Under the pieces are notes generated by a model. It saw nothing but the letters and a program-made list of their open reading frames with translations, was not told the DNA's origin and ran no database searches. A program made the translations under genes and the position numbers. Below, in pieces: positions 1 through 9,975 of a DNA stretch of 64,000 nucleotides. The stretch covers positions 3,517,001-3,581,000 of the forward strand of contig NZ_CP059896.1 of assembly GCF_014126615.1 (NCBI RefSeq). Reading direction: 5' to 3'. The stretch comes from Ciceribacter thiooxidans (GTDB lineage: Bacteria; Pseudomonadota; Alphaproteobacteria; Rhizobiales; Rhizobiaceae). The first letter of the stretch is position 1. Every line of letters begins with the position of its first letter.

Positions 1-1276
1 TGTCGCCGTTGTACGGCTGAGTGGTCCAGCGACCTTTTCGGTGCTACGGACCCTCGTTGGAGAGCTCCCAGAACCCCGTTTTGCTGCTTTGAGATCGATC
101 CGGAGCCGTGACGGCCACCTGCTGGACACCGGACTTGTTGTCAACTTTCCAAACCCGGCATCCTTTACCGGAGAGGACTGTGCCGAGATCCATCTTCATG
201 GTGGAAAGGCGGTGGTCGCGGCGTTGCTTTCAGAGCTGGAGAGCTTTGAGGGATGCAGGATTGCCGAAGCCGGAGAATTCTCGAGACGTGCCTTCGAGAA
301 TGGTAAACTCGACCTGGTCGAGATAGAAGGCCTCGCCGATCTACTCACCGCGGAAACCGAGATGCAGCGGCGGCTCGCTGCCGAACAGAGCTTCGGCCGG
401 TTGTCGGCGGTCTACGAGGCGTGGCGTGAGCGGCTGCTTCATGCGAGGGCGATGATCGAGGCAGAGCTCGACTTCGCAGACGAAGGTGACATTCCTGGCA
501 GCGTCTCGGACCGTGTCTGGCCCGACCTCGGTGCGCTTGCCGAAGAGGTGAGGAAGCAGCTTGAAGCTGAGAGGGCGGGCGAGATCATCCGAGACGGCTT
601 CAAGGTTGTGATCGCCGGTTCCCCGAACGTCGGCAAGTCAAGTCTCTTGAATGCCCTTGCAGACCGCGAGATCGCGATCGTCACCGAGTACGCTGGTACG
701 ACGCGTGACATTCTCCACTGTGAACTCGACCTCGACGGCTTCGCCGTTCACCTCTTTGATACAGCGGGCATCCGCGAGACCAATGAACCGGTTGAGCAGG
801 AGGGTATACGTCGTGCCTTGGGGAAAATGGCGGAGGCCGATCTCATCCTTCATTTGAAGGACGCAAGCGCGGCCGCGGGCTCCGTCGAACTGGCCTACGA
901 CGGTAACGTTCCGGTGATTACTATCGGTACGAAGACCGACCTTAGAAACGATTCTTCTCCGAAACAAACATATGATTTGATGATATCCTCGGTTCAGAGA
1001 GCCGGGATGGAGGAACTGCGTCAAGTGATCCTCCGGAAGGTGCGGCAGAAAACCGATGTGATGTCGCTTGCAATTCCGAGCCGGATCCGGCAGAGACAGC
1101 ACTTGCGCGATGTGCTTACGAACGTTGAAGAAGCGATCAAAAGCGTCCATATCGGGCTCGAGCTCCGAGCCGAGTACCTCCGGCGTGCGTCAGACTCGTT
1201 AGGTAGGATTACCGGAAAAATCGACGTCGAAGCTATGCTTGGTAAAATATTCTCCGACTTTTGCGTCGGCAAGTGA
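1..1276 (+). CDS. mnmE: tRNA modification GTPase MnmE (5' end outside window)
   Basis: MnmE works with MnmG to install the carboxymethylaminomethyl group on U34 of wobble tRNAs. The open frame is continuous from base 2 (VAVVRLSGPATFSV...), so the start codon and about 15-18 residues lie to the left; the GTG at 41 is internal. About 424 residues are visible: N-terminal folate-binding part, then a G domain with GSPNVGKSS (about residue 205), DTAGIRE and TKTD, and the family's C-terminal CxGK motif (FCVGK) just before the TGA at 1274-1276. It is the first visible gene of an mnmE-mnmG-rsmG-parA-parB run. The stop codon overlaps a parS-like palindrome. Confidence 0.97.
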   Translation, partial: VAVVRLSGPATFSVLRTLVGELPEPRFAALRSIRSRDGHLLDTGLVVNFPNPASFTGEDCAEIHLHGGKAVVAALLSELESFEGCRIAEAGEFSRRAFENGKLDLVEIEGLADLLTAETEMQRRLAAEQSFGRLSAVYEAWRERLLHARAMIEAELDFADEGDIPGSVSDRVWPDLGALAEEVRKQLEAERAGEIIRDGFKVVIAGSPNVGKSSLLNALADREIAIVTEYAGTTRDILHCELDLDGFAVHLFDTAGIRETNEPVEQEGIRRALGKMAEADLILHLKDASAAAGSVELAYDGNVPVITIGTKTDLRNDSSPKQTYDLMISSVQRAGMEELRQVILRKVRQKTDVMSLAIPSRIRQRQHLRDVLTNVEEAIKSVHIGLELRAEYLRRASDSLGRITGKIDVEAMLGKIFSDFCVGK

Positions 1277-1289
1277 TTCACGTGAAACA
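1274..1289. promoter_or_regulatory. parS-like centromere site (15/16)
   Basis: TGATTCACGTGAAACA matches the bacterial parS consensus TGTTTCACGTGAAACA at 15 of 16 positions. It begins in the mnmE stop codon and runs into the mnmE-mnmG gap. parA and parB lie 2.6-4.3 kb downstream, so this is the expected neighbourhood for ParB loading. The single mismatch creates a GATTC (GANTC) site. Confidence 0.8.
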
Positions 1290-1338
1290 TGTGGCATCTA
1301 GACCCAAGTGAGATCTGCGGATGCGGAAGGTAGGAGAC

Positions 1339-3198
1339 ATGTGTTTTGATGTCGTTGTTGTCGGAGGTGGCCATGCCGGTTCCGAGGCTGCTGCTGCCGC
1401 TGCTCGGATCGGCGCACGAACTGCCCTCGTCACGCATCGTCGCGACACGATTGGTACAATGTCGTGCAACCCGGCGATCGGTGGTTTGGGTAAGGGACAT
1501 CTGGTTCGCGAAATCGATGCCCTCGACGGTCTGATGGGGCGTTGCGCAGACCGGGGTGGCATCCAGTTTAGGATGCTCAATCGGCGTAAAGGTCCAGCGG
1601 TGTGGGGTCCGCGGACCCAAGCGGATAGGAAGCTCTATCGAAACGCTGTGCAGGAGTCGCTCTTTGCACTCGATAATCTGGAAATCGTCGAAGGCGATGT
1701 CTTCGACATAGAACGTTCCGATTCCGAAATAAGATCGGTAGTTCTTCAGGATGGTCGCCGGATTTGCGCTCGCACGGTCGTGCTAACGACGGGAACGTTC
1801 CTGCGCGGGCTCATTCATATTGGAGATAGGAAGATTCCAGCAGGCCGCCTCGGCGAGGATCCGTCCGTCGGACTGAGTGCGACATTGGCGAAAGCTGGCT
1901 TGCGGCTCGGGCGACTGAAGACCGGAACGCCTGCTCGTCTCGACGGAACGACGATTGACTGGGCCTCGCTCGAGCGTCAGGCAGCTGATGCTGATCCGAC
2001 TCCATTTTCCTTCCTGACCGAAAAAATTACAAATCCGCAGATTACCTGCGGCATCACGCGCACGACGGAGCGAACGCACGCGCTCATTCGGGAGAACATC
2101 TACCGTTCAGCGATGTATTCCGGACAGATCGAAGGGGTTGGGCCTCGTTACTGCCCGTCGATCGAAGACAAGATTATGCGATTCGGCGACCGCGACGGCC
2201 ATCAAATTTTCCTTGAGCCGGAGGGGTTAGACGACAATACCGTGTATCCGAACGGTATTTCCAGTTCCTTGCCTGAAGAAGTCCAGGACGCTCTGATCCA
2301 CTCCATTCCCGGTCTTGAGAGAGTTCGAATTCTGCAGACCGGCTACGCGATTGAATACGATCATGTCGATCCGACCGAGCTCTACCCCACCTTGGAGGTG
2401 AGGAGTATGCCGGGTCTGTTCCTCGCGGGACAAATCAACGGCACCACCGGCTACGAGGAAGCAGGTGCTCAAGGGCTCGTCGCCGGGCTGAACGCCGCGC
2501 TCGTTGCCGGAGGCATTGCGCCCGTCGTGTTGAGCCGGACGAATTCCTATATCGGTGTGATGATTGACGATCTTACATCCCGGGGAGTGGCCGAACCTTA
2601 CCGCATGTTTACCTCTCGCTCGGAGTACAGGCTGACGCTCCGGGTTGACAATGCCGACGAGAGACTGACCCCTTTCGGAATCGAACTCGGATGTGTCGGC
2701 GCGGAGCGCGTCCGGCGCTTCTCGGCCTACCGCGGTGAAGTTGAAGATGCGTTGGCGCAGCTTTCGGCACGGACACTTTCTCCAACCGCCGCCGCGCAGG
2801 CTGGCATCGCTATAAACCAGGATGGACGTCGACGGACTGGCTTGGAGCTTCTTTCCTATCCCGGCGTGGACTTGAATGTGTTGCGCCGTGTTTGGAGTGA
2901 TCTCCCCGAGTGGCAGCCGAAGGTTCGGCAGGCGGTCGAGATACACGCCGCGTATTCGGTTTATCTCGATCGGCAGGAGTCCGATATAGCCGCCGTACGG
3001 AGGGAGGAAGGCCGAGTGATCCCGGCGAACTTCGACTACTCTCAACTGTCGGGGCTTTCAAACGAGCTCAGGCAAAAACTCGAGGCCTCTCGTCCGTGGA
3101 GTATCGCTCAGGCGTCAAGACTGGATGGAATGACCCCTGCCGCGCTTTCTCTGTTGATTGCGCATCTCAAACGCGCAGAACTCCGGATGGTCGGTTGA
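1339..3198 (+). CDS. mnmG: tRNA uridine 5-carboxymethylaminomethyl modification enzyme MnmG (GidA)
   Basis: FAD-dependent partner of MnmE in U34 tRNA modification. The N-terminus carries the dinucleotide-binding signature [14 protein letters not shown], followed by [14 protein letters not shown], and later [21 protein letters not shown], typical of GidA. I chose ATG 1339 (619 residues) because GGAAGG at 1325-1330 sits 8 nt before it; an in-frame ATG at 1321 would add six residues. The gene is 62 nt after mnmE and 5 nt before rsmG, consistent with one operon. Length is normal for the family. Confidence 0.96.
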   Translation: MCFDVVVVGGGHAGSEAAAAAARIGARTALVTHRRDTIGTMSCNPAIGGLGKGHLVREIDALDGLMGRCADRGGIQFRMLNRRKGPAVWGPRTQADRKLYRNAVQESLFALDNLEIVEGDVFDIERSDSEIRSVVLQDGRRICARTVVLTTGTFLRGLIHIGDRKIPAGRLGEDPSVGLSATLAKAGLRLGRLKTGTPARLDGTTIDWASLERQAADADPTPFSFLTEKITNPQITCGITRTTERTHALIRENIYRSAMYSGQIEGVGPRYCPSIEDKIMRFGDRDGHQIFLEPEGLDDNTVYPNGISSSLPEEVQDALIHSIPGLERVRILQTGYAIEYDHVDPTELYPTLEVRSMPGLFLAGQINGTTGYEEAGAQGLVAGLNAALVAGGIAPVVLSRTNSYIGVMIDDLTSRGVAEPYRMFTSRSEYRLTLRVDNADERLTPFGIELGCVGAERVRRFSAYRGEVEDALAQLSARTLSPTAAAQAGIAINQDGRRRTGLELLSYPGVDLNVLRRVWSDLPEWQPKVRQAVEIHAAYSVYLDRQESDIAAVRREEGRVIPANFDYSQLSGLSNELRQKLEASRPWSIAQASRLDGMTPAALSLLIAHLKRAELRMVG

Positions 3199-3203
3199 AT
3201 ACA

Positions 3204-3839
3204 ATGCAAGAGAGTCTTCTTTTCGACCTGATCGGCTTGCGTGTTTCACGTGAAACGCTAGAACGGCTCCGTCACTTTGCGGAACTCTTCGAAAAATGGT
3301 CGCGAACGATCAACCTCGTGGCAGCGTCCACGCAGAGCGATATGTGGACGCGTCATATTGCCGACAGTGCACAGATCTTTGCTCTTTCACCAGAACCCAA
3401 GCAGTGGGTTGATCTCGGAAGTGGTGGGGGCTTTCCGGGCGTCATTACCGCCATTCTACTGGCGGAAGCAGGTGCTGGATGGGTCCATCTCGTCGAGAGC
3501 AATCATAAGAAGGCGGGATTCCTGCGCGTGGCCCTCAGTGAAACCGGTGCTCGGGGGAGTGTGCACGCTTGCCGGATAGAGGAAGCACACCGGCAAATCC
3601 AGCATTGCGATGCGATATCAGCGAGGGCGCTGGCCGTGCTCGATGTGCTGTTCGATTTCGCAGCTCCCTGGGTTGAGCGCAACCCTGATCTGCATTGCTT
3701 CTTTCACAAAGGGCGGGATTACCAGACCGAAGTGGACAAAGCTCATGGTCGTTGGTCTTTTGATCTGCTACAACACCAGAGTGCGATAGAGACGGACTCC
3801 GTTATTTTGGAGATCGCCCGTTTGACGCGGAAAATCTGA
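3204..3839 (+). CDS. rsmG: 16S rRNA (guanine-527-N7)-methyltransferase RsmG (GidB)
   Basis: SAM-dependent enzyme that makes m7G527 in 16S rRNA. The 211-residue product has the family core [11 protein letters not shown] (SAM-binding motif I) preceded by the [11 protein letters not shown] element. ATG 3204 lies 5 nt after the mnmG stop; a longer in-frame extension back into mnmG is ignored because it would overlap that gene by almost 300 nt. The first codons (for VSRET) contain a near-perfect parS site at 3242-3257, so the N-terminal protein sequence is constrained by a centromere function. parA follows 17 nt downstream. Confidence 0.95.
   Translation: MQESLLFDLIGLRVSRETLERLRHFAELFEKWSRTINLVAASTQSDMWTRHIADSAQIFALSPEPKQWVDLGSGGGFPGVITAILLAEAGAGWVHLVESNHKKAGFLRVALSETGARGSVHACRIEEAHRQIQHCDAISARALAVLDVLFDFAAPWVERNPDLHCFFHKGRDYQTEVDKAHGRWSFDLLQHQSAIETDSVILEIARLTRKI
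3242..3257. promoter_or_regulatory. parS centromere site (15/16) inside rsmG
   Basis: TGTTTCACGTGAAACG matches the parS consensus TGTTTCACGTGAAACA at 15 of 16 positions, differing only in the last base. It lies in the 5' coding part of rsmG, about 600 bp upstream of parA. With the site at 1274 it forms a parS pair roughly 2 kb apart. Confidence 0.9.
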
Positions 3840-3856
3840 GCAGAGTCAGGTAACAC

Positions 3857-4651
3857 ATGGCTGGCGATAAGAACCGGATCATTACCATTGCCAACCAGAA
3901 GGGTGGCGTAGGGAAGACGACAACTGCAATTAACTTGGCCACGGCGCTTGCAGCTATCGGAGAGCGCGTGTTGATCGTCGATCTCGACCCGCAGGGAAAT
4001 GCCAGCACAGGTCTCGGAATCGAACGCAAGGAGCGCAGGTATTCATCCTATGACGTGCTGATCGGGAGTCGCCGCATAGAGGATGCTGCTTTGCAGACGG
4101 CGGTGCCAAATCTCTCCATCGTTCCGTCGACGCTCGACCTTCTGGGGCTGGAGATGGAGATCTCCCAGTCTGCAGACAGGGTCTTCAGGCTGAAGAACGC
4201 ACTCCAGGCAAAAGACGCTCAGGACTATACGTATATATTAATCGATTGTCCTCCGTCGTTTAATCTTCTTACGATGAACGCCATGGCCGCCGCGCATTCC
4301 GTTCTCGTCCCACTACAATGTGAATTTTTTGCTCTGGAGGGCCTCAGCCAATTGCTGGAGACGATCAACCAGGTCCGTCACAGCGTCAATCCGACCCTGG
4401 ACATCCAGGGTATCGTCCTGACGATGTTCGACTCCCGCAATAACCTGGCCCAGCAGGTGGTCTCCGACGTGCGTACGCATTTGGGTGAGAAGGTCTATTC
4501 GACGCTCATTCCCCGCAATGTGCGTGTTTCTGAAGCGCCCTCGTATGGAAAACCCGCAATTCTCTATGACCTCAAGTGCGCGGGTAGCCAAGCCTATCTC
4601 CAGCTTGCGTCCGAGGTCATTCAACGTGAGCGTCAGCGGCGAGCCGCGTGA
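3857..4651 (+). CDS. parA: chromosome partitioning ATPase ParA
   Basis: Walker-type ATPase that binds DNA non-specifically and moves ParB-parS complexes during origin segregation. The 264-residue protein opens with the deviant Walker A motif KGGVGKTTTAINL, then VDLDPQGNAS (Walker A' region) and YILIDCPPSF (Walker B). It is a short ParA without an N-terminal HTH, i.e. the chromosomal Soj type. It sits 17 nt after rsmG and 36 nt before parB. The neighbouring parS sites and the gid genes support a chromosomal, origin-proximal locus and not a plasmid repABC partition system. Confidence 0.96.
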   Translation: MAGDKNRIITIANQKGGVGKTTTAINLATALAAIGERVLIVDLDPQGNASTGLGIERKERRYSSYDVLIGSRRIEDAALQTAVPNLSIVPSTLDLLGLEMEISQSADRVFRLKNALQAKDAQDYTYILIDCPPSFNLLTMNAMAAAHSVLVPLQCEFFALEGLSQLLETINQVRHSVNPTLDIQGIVLTMFDSRNNLAQQVVSDVRTHLGEKVYSTLIPRNVRVSEAPSYGKPAILYDLKCAGSQAYLQLASEVIQRERQRRAA

Positions 4652-4687
4652 CGCTGTAATTCTGTTCTGTCAGATGGTGAGGCGAGT

Positions 4688-5572
4688 ATGAGCGACGATC
4701 TTTCCAAACGCCGGCTTGGGCGCGGCTTGGCGGCACTTATCGGCGAGATGGATCAGCCTCTCCCTGTCGGAACCGCTCGCTCTTCCGTCAATCCGGACCG
4801 GACTGTCCCGATCGAATTCGTTTCGCGCAATCCGCGCAATCCTCGTCGATATTTCGATGAGACGGAGCTGCAGGATCTTGCCGGGTCTATCCGCCAGCAC
4901 GGGATTGTTCAGCCAGTCGTGGTCAGGACATCCGGTGCCGACCGGTACGAAATAATAGCCGGCGAAAGACGTTGGCGAGCGGCTCAACTTGCCGGGTTGG
5001 CGGAAATCCCTGTAATCGTCAGGGATGTCGATGACCGGACAGCCTTGGAGCTCGCGATTGTCGAAAACGTCCAGCGCGCGGATCTTAATCCGTTGGAAGA
5101 GGCGCTCGGCTATGAGCAATTGATAGCGGAACATGGTTACACTCAGAATGATCTCGGCGAGATCATCGGCAAGAGCCGGAGCCACGTTGCCAACAGCCTT
5201 CGCTTGTTGAAACTACCCGACCAAGTACGAGATATGCTGGCCGAGGGAAGTCTGTCGGCTGGGCACGCAAGAGCGCTGGTGTCTACACCCGATCCGGTGA
5301 TCCTTGCAAAGGCAATCGCCACCAAGGGGCTTTCGGTGCGCGATGCCGAACGGCTCGCTCAGAACCAGATCAGGACTCACTCTGATCCGGCCGCGGCGGC
5401 GATACAGCGGGAAGCCAAGGATTCAGATACCATCGCGCTCGAGCGCAGCCTTTCCGACCGGCTCGGCCTTTCGGTGACCATCAGTCACAAAGGCGCCGGC
5501 GGTCAGATCAGGATCGGCTATAAGTCGCTGGATCAGCTCGAGGAAATCTGCCGCCTTCTGGAGGGGCGCTGA
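4688..5572 (+). CDS. parB: chromosome partitioning protein ParB
   Basis: ParB is a CTP-dependent DNA clamp that loads at parS. The 294-residue product starts with the usual chromosomal ParB N-terminus LGRGLAALIGE, followed by the ParB/Srx domain with IAGERRWRAAQLAGL (CTP-binding box), a helix-turn-helix region around GEIIGKSRSHVANSLRLLKL, and a C-terminal dimerisation part. Last gene of the mnmE-parB run. It converges on holA with only 10 nt between the stops and no obvious intrinsic terminator there. Confidence 0.96.
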   Translation: MSDDLSKRRLGRGLAALIGEMDQPLPVGTARSSVNPDRTVPIEFVSRNPRNPRRYFDETELQDLAGSIRQHGIVQPVVVRTSGADRYEIIAGERRWRAAQLAGLAEIPVIVRDVDDRTALELAIVENVQRADLNPLEEALGYEQLIAEHGYTQNDLGEIIGKSRSHVANSLRLLKLPDQVRDMLAEGSLSAGHARALVSTPDPVILAKAIATKGLSVRDAERLAQNQIRTHSDPAAAAIQREAKDSDTIALERSLSDRLGLSVTISHKGAGGQIRIGYKSLDQLEEICRLLEGR

Positions 5573-5582
5573 TCGAAAGACT

Positions 5583-6632
5583 TTATCGGCTTTGCTTGTT
5601 TCTGCGCGAGGCCTGCAACGTCGTCGAGAGAAGCGTTTGTAGGGCGAGGTTGTCTTCCAGGAGCGGTTTCTGTCGTGATTGCAGGATCGCGGCTTGCAGC
5701 TTTGTCGCCTCGCGCGAGAGGTCTGTGGAGTTCCAGTTCCTGAGTGTTCGCTCCACGATCGGCTTGCGCCTGAAATGTATTCCGCGGCCAAGACTCTGTA
5801 TAACCTGAGCCGGTTGCAGGCGTCGCTCCTCCATCTCCGTCCGCATGATATCGAGCTGCTGGAATTGCCTGAGGCAGGACTGAAGAACGAGGAATATCGG
5901 CGTCTTCGAAGTCGTGATCTTTTGCACTGCGTGAAGAAAGGCGTCTGGATCTCCGGTCAGTACGGCATCGACGACCTCATCGGTCGAAATGCTACTCGCG
6001 TCTCCGATAATATCCCTCACGTGCTCTTCATCAATGACCTCCCGGTTGAGGCAATAGAGAGCAAGTTTCCTGATCTCATTGCGTGAAGCGATCCTGTCGC
6101 CACCGAGCAGATCGAGCAGCAGTTCACGCGCAGCGGGTGTGATTCGCAGTCCCGCGGACGCGAGCTCATTGTCGACCAGAGCGTTTAACTGGCGGGCATC
6201 GTCTTGATAGCAGGCGATTGCCGCCACTGTCCTGGCGGCCTCCGCCGTCTTGCGCAGCAACGCCCCCTTCTTAAGGTCTCCAGCCTCTATTATGACGTGG
6301 CTCGTTTCCGGCGGGTTCTCGCTGAGGTATTGCAGACCGTCGACCAATACCTTTTCGTTGGCCGCATCCTTGATCCAGATAAGCTTTCCGCCACCGAAGA
6401 GTCCAAAGGCGTTTGCTTCGTCGATCAGGCGTCCTGGAGCCCCCTGAAGGTCACTGACGTCAAGACGGATGACCGAGAAGGGATCCTCGAGGTCCACTCC
6501 GGTGACCTTCGCAAGTTGGCTTGCCCGCTCGGAAACAAGCCCTCTATCGGGCCCGTAGATCACAAAGAGACGGTAATGCCTGGCCGATTTCTGGAGAAAA
6601 CTATCAAACTCGCCTGACTTTATCTCCGACAT
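5583..6632 (-). CDS. holA: DNA polymerase III subunit delta
   Basis: Delta subunit of the clamp-loader complex, which opens the beta sliding clamp. The 349-residue length and order of elements fit HolA: N-terminal AAA-like part with FVIYGPDRGLVSERA, a helical region, and a C-terminal collar domain (ITTSKTPIFLVLQSCLRQF). Sequence conservation in this family is low, so the call rests on overall pattern and on its position downstream of leuS-lptE, which is the usual arrangement. It starts 11 nt after the lptE stop, so the three genes are probably co-transcribed. Confidence 0.9.
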   Translation of the reverse strand: MSEIKSGEFDSFLQKSARHYRLFVIYGPDRGLVSERASQLAKVTGVDLEDPFSVIRLDVSDLQGAPGRLIDEANAFGLFGGGKLIWIKDAANEKVLVDGLQYLSENPPETSHVIIEAGDLKKGALLRKTAEAARTVAAIACYQDDARQLNALVDNELASAGLRITPAARELLLDLLGGDRIASRNEIRKLALYCLNREVIDEEHVRDIIGDASSISTDEVVDAVLTGDPDAFLHAVQKITTSKTPIFLVLQSCLRQFQQLDIMRTEMEERRLQPAQVIQSLGRGIHFRRKPIVERTLRNWNSTDLSREATKLQAAILQSRQKPLLEDNLALQTLLSTTLQASRRNKQSR

Positions 6633-6643
6633 CGCACGATTGC

Positions 6644-7159
6644 TCAGCGCCCAATGATCGTCGCGATATCGGCTCGGATAAGCTCGGCCAACTGATGAGC
6701 ACCCCGGTCTTCCGCATCGCGTATCGCGCGCAGCTTGGCAAACTCCTGCTCGGGATAGTCGACTGGTGCAACAATCTGTCGACGGCCGGCACGCAGGACC
6801 GTCCCGTCCGAGGTCCGCGTGAGCGTATAATCGGCCGAAACAATCACCCGTCCCGCTTTCGGAACGTCAGAAGATTGCTCGAGAAGTACTCCCATCGTCC
6901 TCGACTCGACCTTCATATCGACCGTGTACTGCGGAGCCGCCGGTTCTCCGGCACCTCCTCCCGTCAGAAATATCAATTGATTGCGGACCTCCTGGCCGAC
7001 TCGGCTGTCGGCCTGCGAGTAGGCGATCGACCCCAAGTTTTCCGCCCTGCCAGGCACTCCGTCATGCAGCGGACGAACCTGACAGCCAGCCACCCCCACA
7101 GCCAAGCTCAAGCCGAGCAAAATCCTCCGGATCTGACGAGCGATGCTTTCAGACGACAA
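6644..7159 (-). CDS. lptE: LPS-assembly lipoprotein LptE
   Basis: Outer-membrane lipoprotein that pairs with LptD to insert lipopolysaccharide. The 171-residue product has an N-terminal hydrophobic segment ending in the lipobox VAGC (Cys about residue 26), then a LptE-type fold with [17 protein letters not shown]. The start appears to be TTG at 7159: the frame opens inside the last codons of leuS, overlapping the leuS stop by 11 nt, with AGAGGAT 8-10 nt upstream. Such an overlap suggests translational coupling. The assignment is supported by the leuS-lptE-holA order seen across proteobacteria. Confidence 0.88.
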   Translation of the reverse strand: MSSESIARQIRRILLGLSLAVGVAGCQVRPLHDGVPGRAENLGSIAYSQADSRVGQEVRNQLIFLTGGGAGEPAAPQYTVDMKVESRTMGVLLEQSSDVPKAGRVIVSADYTLTRTSDGTVLRAGRRQIVAPVDYPEQEFAKLRAIRDAEDRGAHQLAELIRADIATIIGR

Positions 7160-9776
7160 TGTTGACGATCCTCTGAGGTACCACGATGATCTTCTTCGGC
7201 GCCTGCCCGTTCAAGGCGACCTTGACGGCATCCAGGGCGAGGACCGCATTCTGTACCGAGATTTGATCCGCCTCGCGAGCGATTGTCAATTCCGCGCGCT
7301 TCTTTCCGTTGATCTGCACCGGCAGGACAATTTCGTTCTCGGTGACCAGGTCAGGATCGTATGTCGGCCACGGCGCCTGGGCGACCATGCCCGCATTGCC
7401 GAGCGCTCTCCAGCACTCTTCTGCCAAGTGTGGTGTCATCGGAGCGATCAGGTGGACGAGGATGTTCGCCGCGTCCTTGACCGCAGCTAGGTAGGCCCTG
7501 TCGGCACCACCGGCTGCTACTCTCGTCAGCGGGGTTGCGAGCGCGTTCACGAACTCGTAGATGCGTGCGACAGCCTTATTGAAGGCGAGCTTGTCGTAGT
7601 CGGCCTGAACCGCCTTCAGGGTCTTGTGCGCGATTTGCGATATGGCGAGCCCGTCGCCTTCCTTAGCCGGATTCGCGTTACACTCGCTCATTTGCTCGGA
7701 AGCTTCGGAAATCAGACGCCATGCTCGTTGTACAAAACGATGTGCGCCTTCCACCCCCGATTCCGACCAGATGACGTCGCGATCGGGCGGCGAATCTGAA
7801 AGCACAAAGAAGCGCGCGGTATCGGCCCCGTAGGAGGCGATGATGTCGTCCGGGTCGACCACGTTCTTCTTCGACTTGGACATCTTTTCGATTGAACCAA
7901 TCGTGACCTCTTCGCCGGTGGCGATCAGAACGGCGCGACGGATGCCATCGACCTCTTCGACGCGGATGTCGGCCGGCGCCACCCACTGGCCCTGTGCGCC
8001 GGAGCCGAGCTTATAGGTTTCGTGCACCACCATACCCTGGGTGAACAGGCCCTTGAAGGGTTCGCTGAGGTTCACGTGACCGGTCTCGCGCATTGCTCGG
8101 GTGAAGAAGCGCGAATAGAGCAGGTGCAGGATCGCGTGTTCGATACCGCCGATATACTGGTCGACCGGCAGCCAGTGGTCGGCGATCGCCGGAACGGTCG
8201 GCAGGTCCTCGTGCGGTGCCGTAAAGCGGGCGAAATACCAACTCGAATCGACGAAGGTATCCATAGTGTCGGTCTCGCGCCGGGCATCCTTCCCGCATTT
8301 CGGGCAGGCCACATGGCGCCAGGTCGGATGGCGATCGAGCGGATTGCCAGGGACGTCGAAGGCGACGTCGTCCGGCAGTCTGACCGGCAGGTCCTTCTTT
8401 GGCACTGATACGACACCGCAGTCGTCGCAGTGGATGACCGGAATCGGGCAACCCCAATAGCGCTGGCGTGAAATGCCCCAGTCGCGCAGGCGGAACTGCA
8501 CCTTGCGTTCGCCCTGCGGTGAATTGCCCAGCATGGTAGAAGACAGGCGGTCTGCCACCACCTTGAAGGCGACCTCCGTGTCGAGACCATTGAGAAAGCG
8601 CGAATTGATCATCACGCCGTCACCGTCATAGGCGGTGTCGCCGACCGTGAAGGTCGTAGCGTCGCCGTCCTTCGGCATAACCACCGGCACGACCGGCAGA
8701 TCATACTTGCGGGCGAAGTCGAGGTCACGTTGGTCGCCGGACGGGCATCCGAAGATCGCGCCGGTGCCGTATTCCATCAGCACGAAATTGGCGACGTAAA
8801 CCGGCAGTTCCCAGGCGGGATCGAAGGGATGGCGAACCTTGATACCGGTATCGACCCCCTTCTTCTCGGCCGTCTCCAGCGCGGCGAGCGAGGTGCCGGC
8901 CCGGCGGCATTCCTCGCAGAAGGCGGCGATCTCGGCATTGCCTTCGGCGACGGCCCTGGCCAGGGGGTGATCGGCCGCAATTGCCAGGAAGGAAGCGCCG
9001 AACAGCGTGTCGGGCCGTGTGGTGTAGACCGTGATCTCGGAATGCCCGTCCGGAGCCGCGCCGGCGATCTCCCAGCGAAGCGTCAGGCCTTCCGAACGTC
9101 CGATCCAGTTCTTCTGCATCAAACGCACTTTTTCCGGCCACTGGTCGAGCGTGTCGAGCGCATCAAGCAGGTCCTGGCTGAAGTCGGTGATCTTGAAGAA
9201 CCACTGCGTCAGTTCGCGCTGTTCGACGAGAGCACCAGAACGCCAGCCGCGGCCTTCGATCACCTGCTCGTTGGCGAGCACGGTCTGGTCGACCGGATCC
9301 CAGTTGACCTTCGACTGCTTGCGGTAAACCAGACCCTTTTCCATCATGTCGAGGAACAGATACTGCTGGCGATGGTAGTATTCGACGTCGCAGGTCGCGA
9401 ATTCACGGGACCAGTCCAGCGAAAGACCCATCGACTTCAGCTGGCCGCGCATCGTCGCGATATTCTGATAGGTCCAGTCCTTCGGATGAACCTTGTTCTG
9501 CATTGCCGCGTTCTCGGCCGGCATGCCGAACGCATCCCATCCCATCGGATGCAGGACGTTGTAACCGCGAGCGCGCTTGTAGCGGGCGACAACATCGCCC
9601 ATGGCGTAGTTGCGCACATGGCCCATGTGAATGCGTCCCGATGGATACGGGAACATCTCTAGCACGTAATATTTCTCGCGCTTGTCGTTGTTGTCCGTGA
9701 CGAAAACGCCAGCTTCGGACCATTTCGCCTGCCAACGAGGTTCGGCGTCGCGCGGATTGTAACGTTCGGTAGCCAT
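7149..9776 (-). CDS. leuS: leucyl-tRNA synthetase
   Basis: Class I aminoacyl-tRNA synthetase charging tRNA-Leu. The product (875 residues from ATG 9776, [16 protein letters not shown]) contains the HIGH-type motif as HMGH ([15 protein letters not shown]), a zinc-type module with CPKCG, an editing (CP1) domain with [10 protein letters not shown], and the KMSKS motif ([11 protein letters not shown]). An in-frame upstream extension of 20 residues is possible but less likely. First gene of leuS-lptE-holA. It is divergent from yggS, with about 200 bp between them that must hold both promoters. Confidence 0.98.
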   Translation of the reverse strand: MATERYNPRDAEPRWQAKWSEAGVFVTDNNDKREKYYVLEMFPYPSGRIHMGHVRNYAMGDVVARYKRARGYNVLHPMGWDAFGMPAENAAMQNKVHPKDWTYQNIATMRGQLKSMGLSLDWSREFATCDVEYYHRQQYLFLDMMEKGLVYRKQSKVNWDPVDQTVLANEQVIEGRGWRSGALVEQRELTQWFFKITDFSQDLLDALDTLDQWPEKVRLMQKNWIGRSEGLTLRWEIAGAAPDGHSEITVYTTRPDTLFGASFLAIAADHPLARAVAEGNAEIAAFCEECRRAGTSLAALETAEKKGVDTGIKVRHPFDPAWELPVYVANFVLMEYGTGAIFGCPSGDQRDLDFARKYDLPVVPVVMPKDGDATTFTVGDTAYDGDGVMINSRFLNGLDTEVAFKVVADRLSSTMLGNSPQGERKVQFRLRDWGISRQRYWGCPIPVIHCDDCGVVSVPKKDLPVRLPDDVAFDVPGNPLDRHPTWRHVACPKCGKDARRETDTMDTFVDSSWYFARFTAPHEDLPTVPAIADHWLPVDQYIGGIEHAILHLLYSRFFTRAMRETGHVNLSEPFKGLFTQGMVVHETYKLGSGAQGQWVAPADIRVEEVDGIRRAVLIATGEEVTIGSIEKMSKSKKNVVDPDDIIASYGADTARFFVLSDSPPDRDVIWSESGVEGAHRFVQRAWRLISEASEQMSECNANPAKEGDGLAISQIAHKTLKAVQADYDKLAFNKAVARIYEFVNALATPLTRVAAGGADRAYLAAVKDAANILVHLIAPMTPHLAEECWRALGNAGMVAQAPWPTYDPDLVTENEIVLPVQINGKKRAELTIAREADQISVQNAVLALDAVKVALNGQAPKKIIVVPQRIVNIVV

Positions 9777-9975
9777 TTGTCGCATTTCCGGAAAATCAAG
9801 GAGAGTCGGCGTGACCTTCACCACGAAACCGGCCAAGCGTCAAGTTTTCCGGGCACTTCGGTGGCGGAAAGCTCCGCCGGATACGCCGCTGCAGGTTGCG
9901 ATCGAAGCGGCTTGCTTCAGGGACGCACCAAGGGTGATTATATCGGCCGTGAGTCGATTGACCGGAAGGACAGAA

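Noticed and set aside
8067..8082. CACGTG core inside leuS as a further parS site.
   Set aside because: Only the central hexamer and a few flanking bases match; too many mismatches to the 16-bp consensus.
9811..9975. 55-codon N-terminal extension of the YggS-family gene.
   Set aside because: A good GGAAGGA site precedes ATG 9976, where the known family N-terminus begins.
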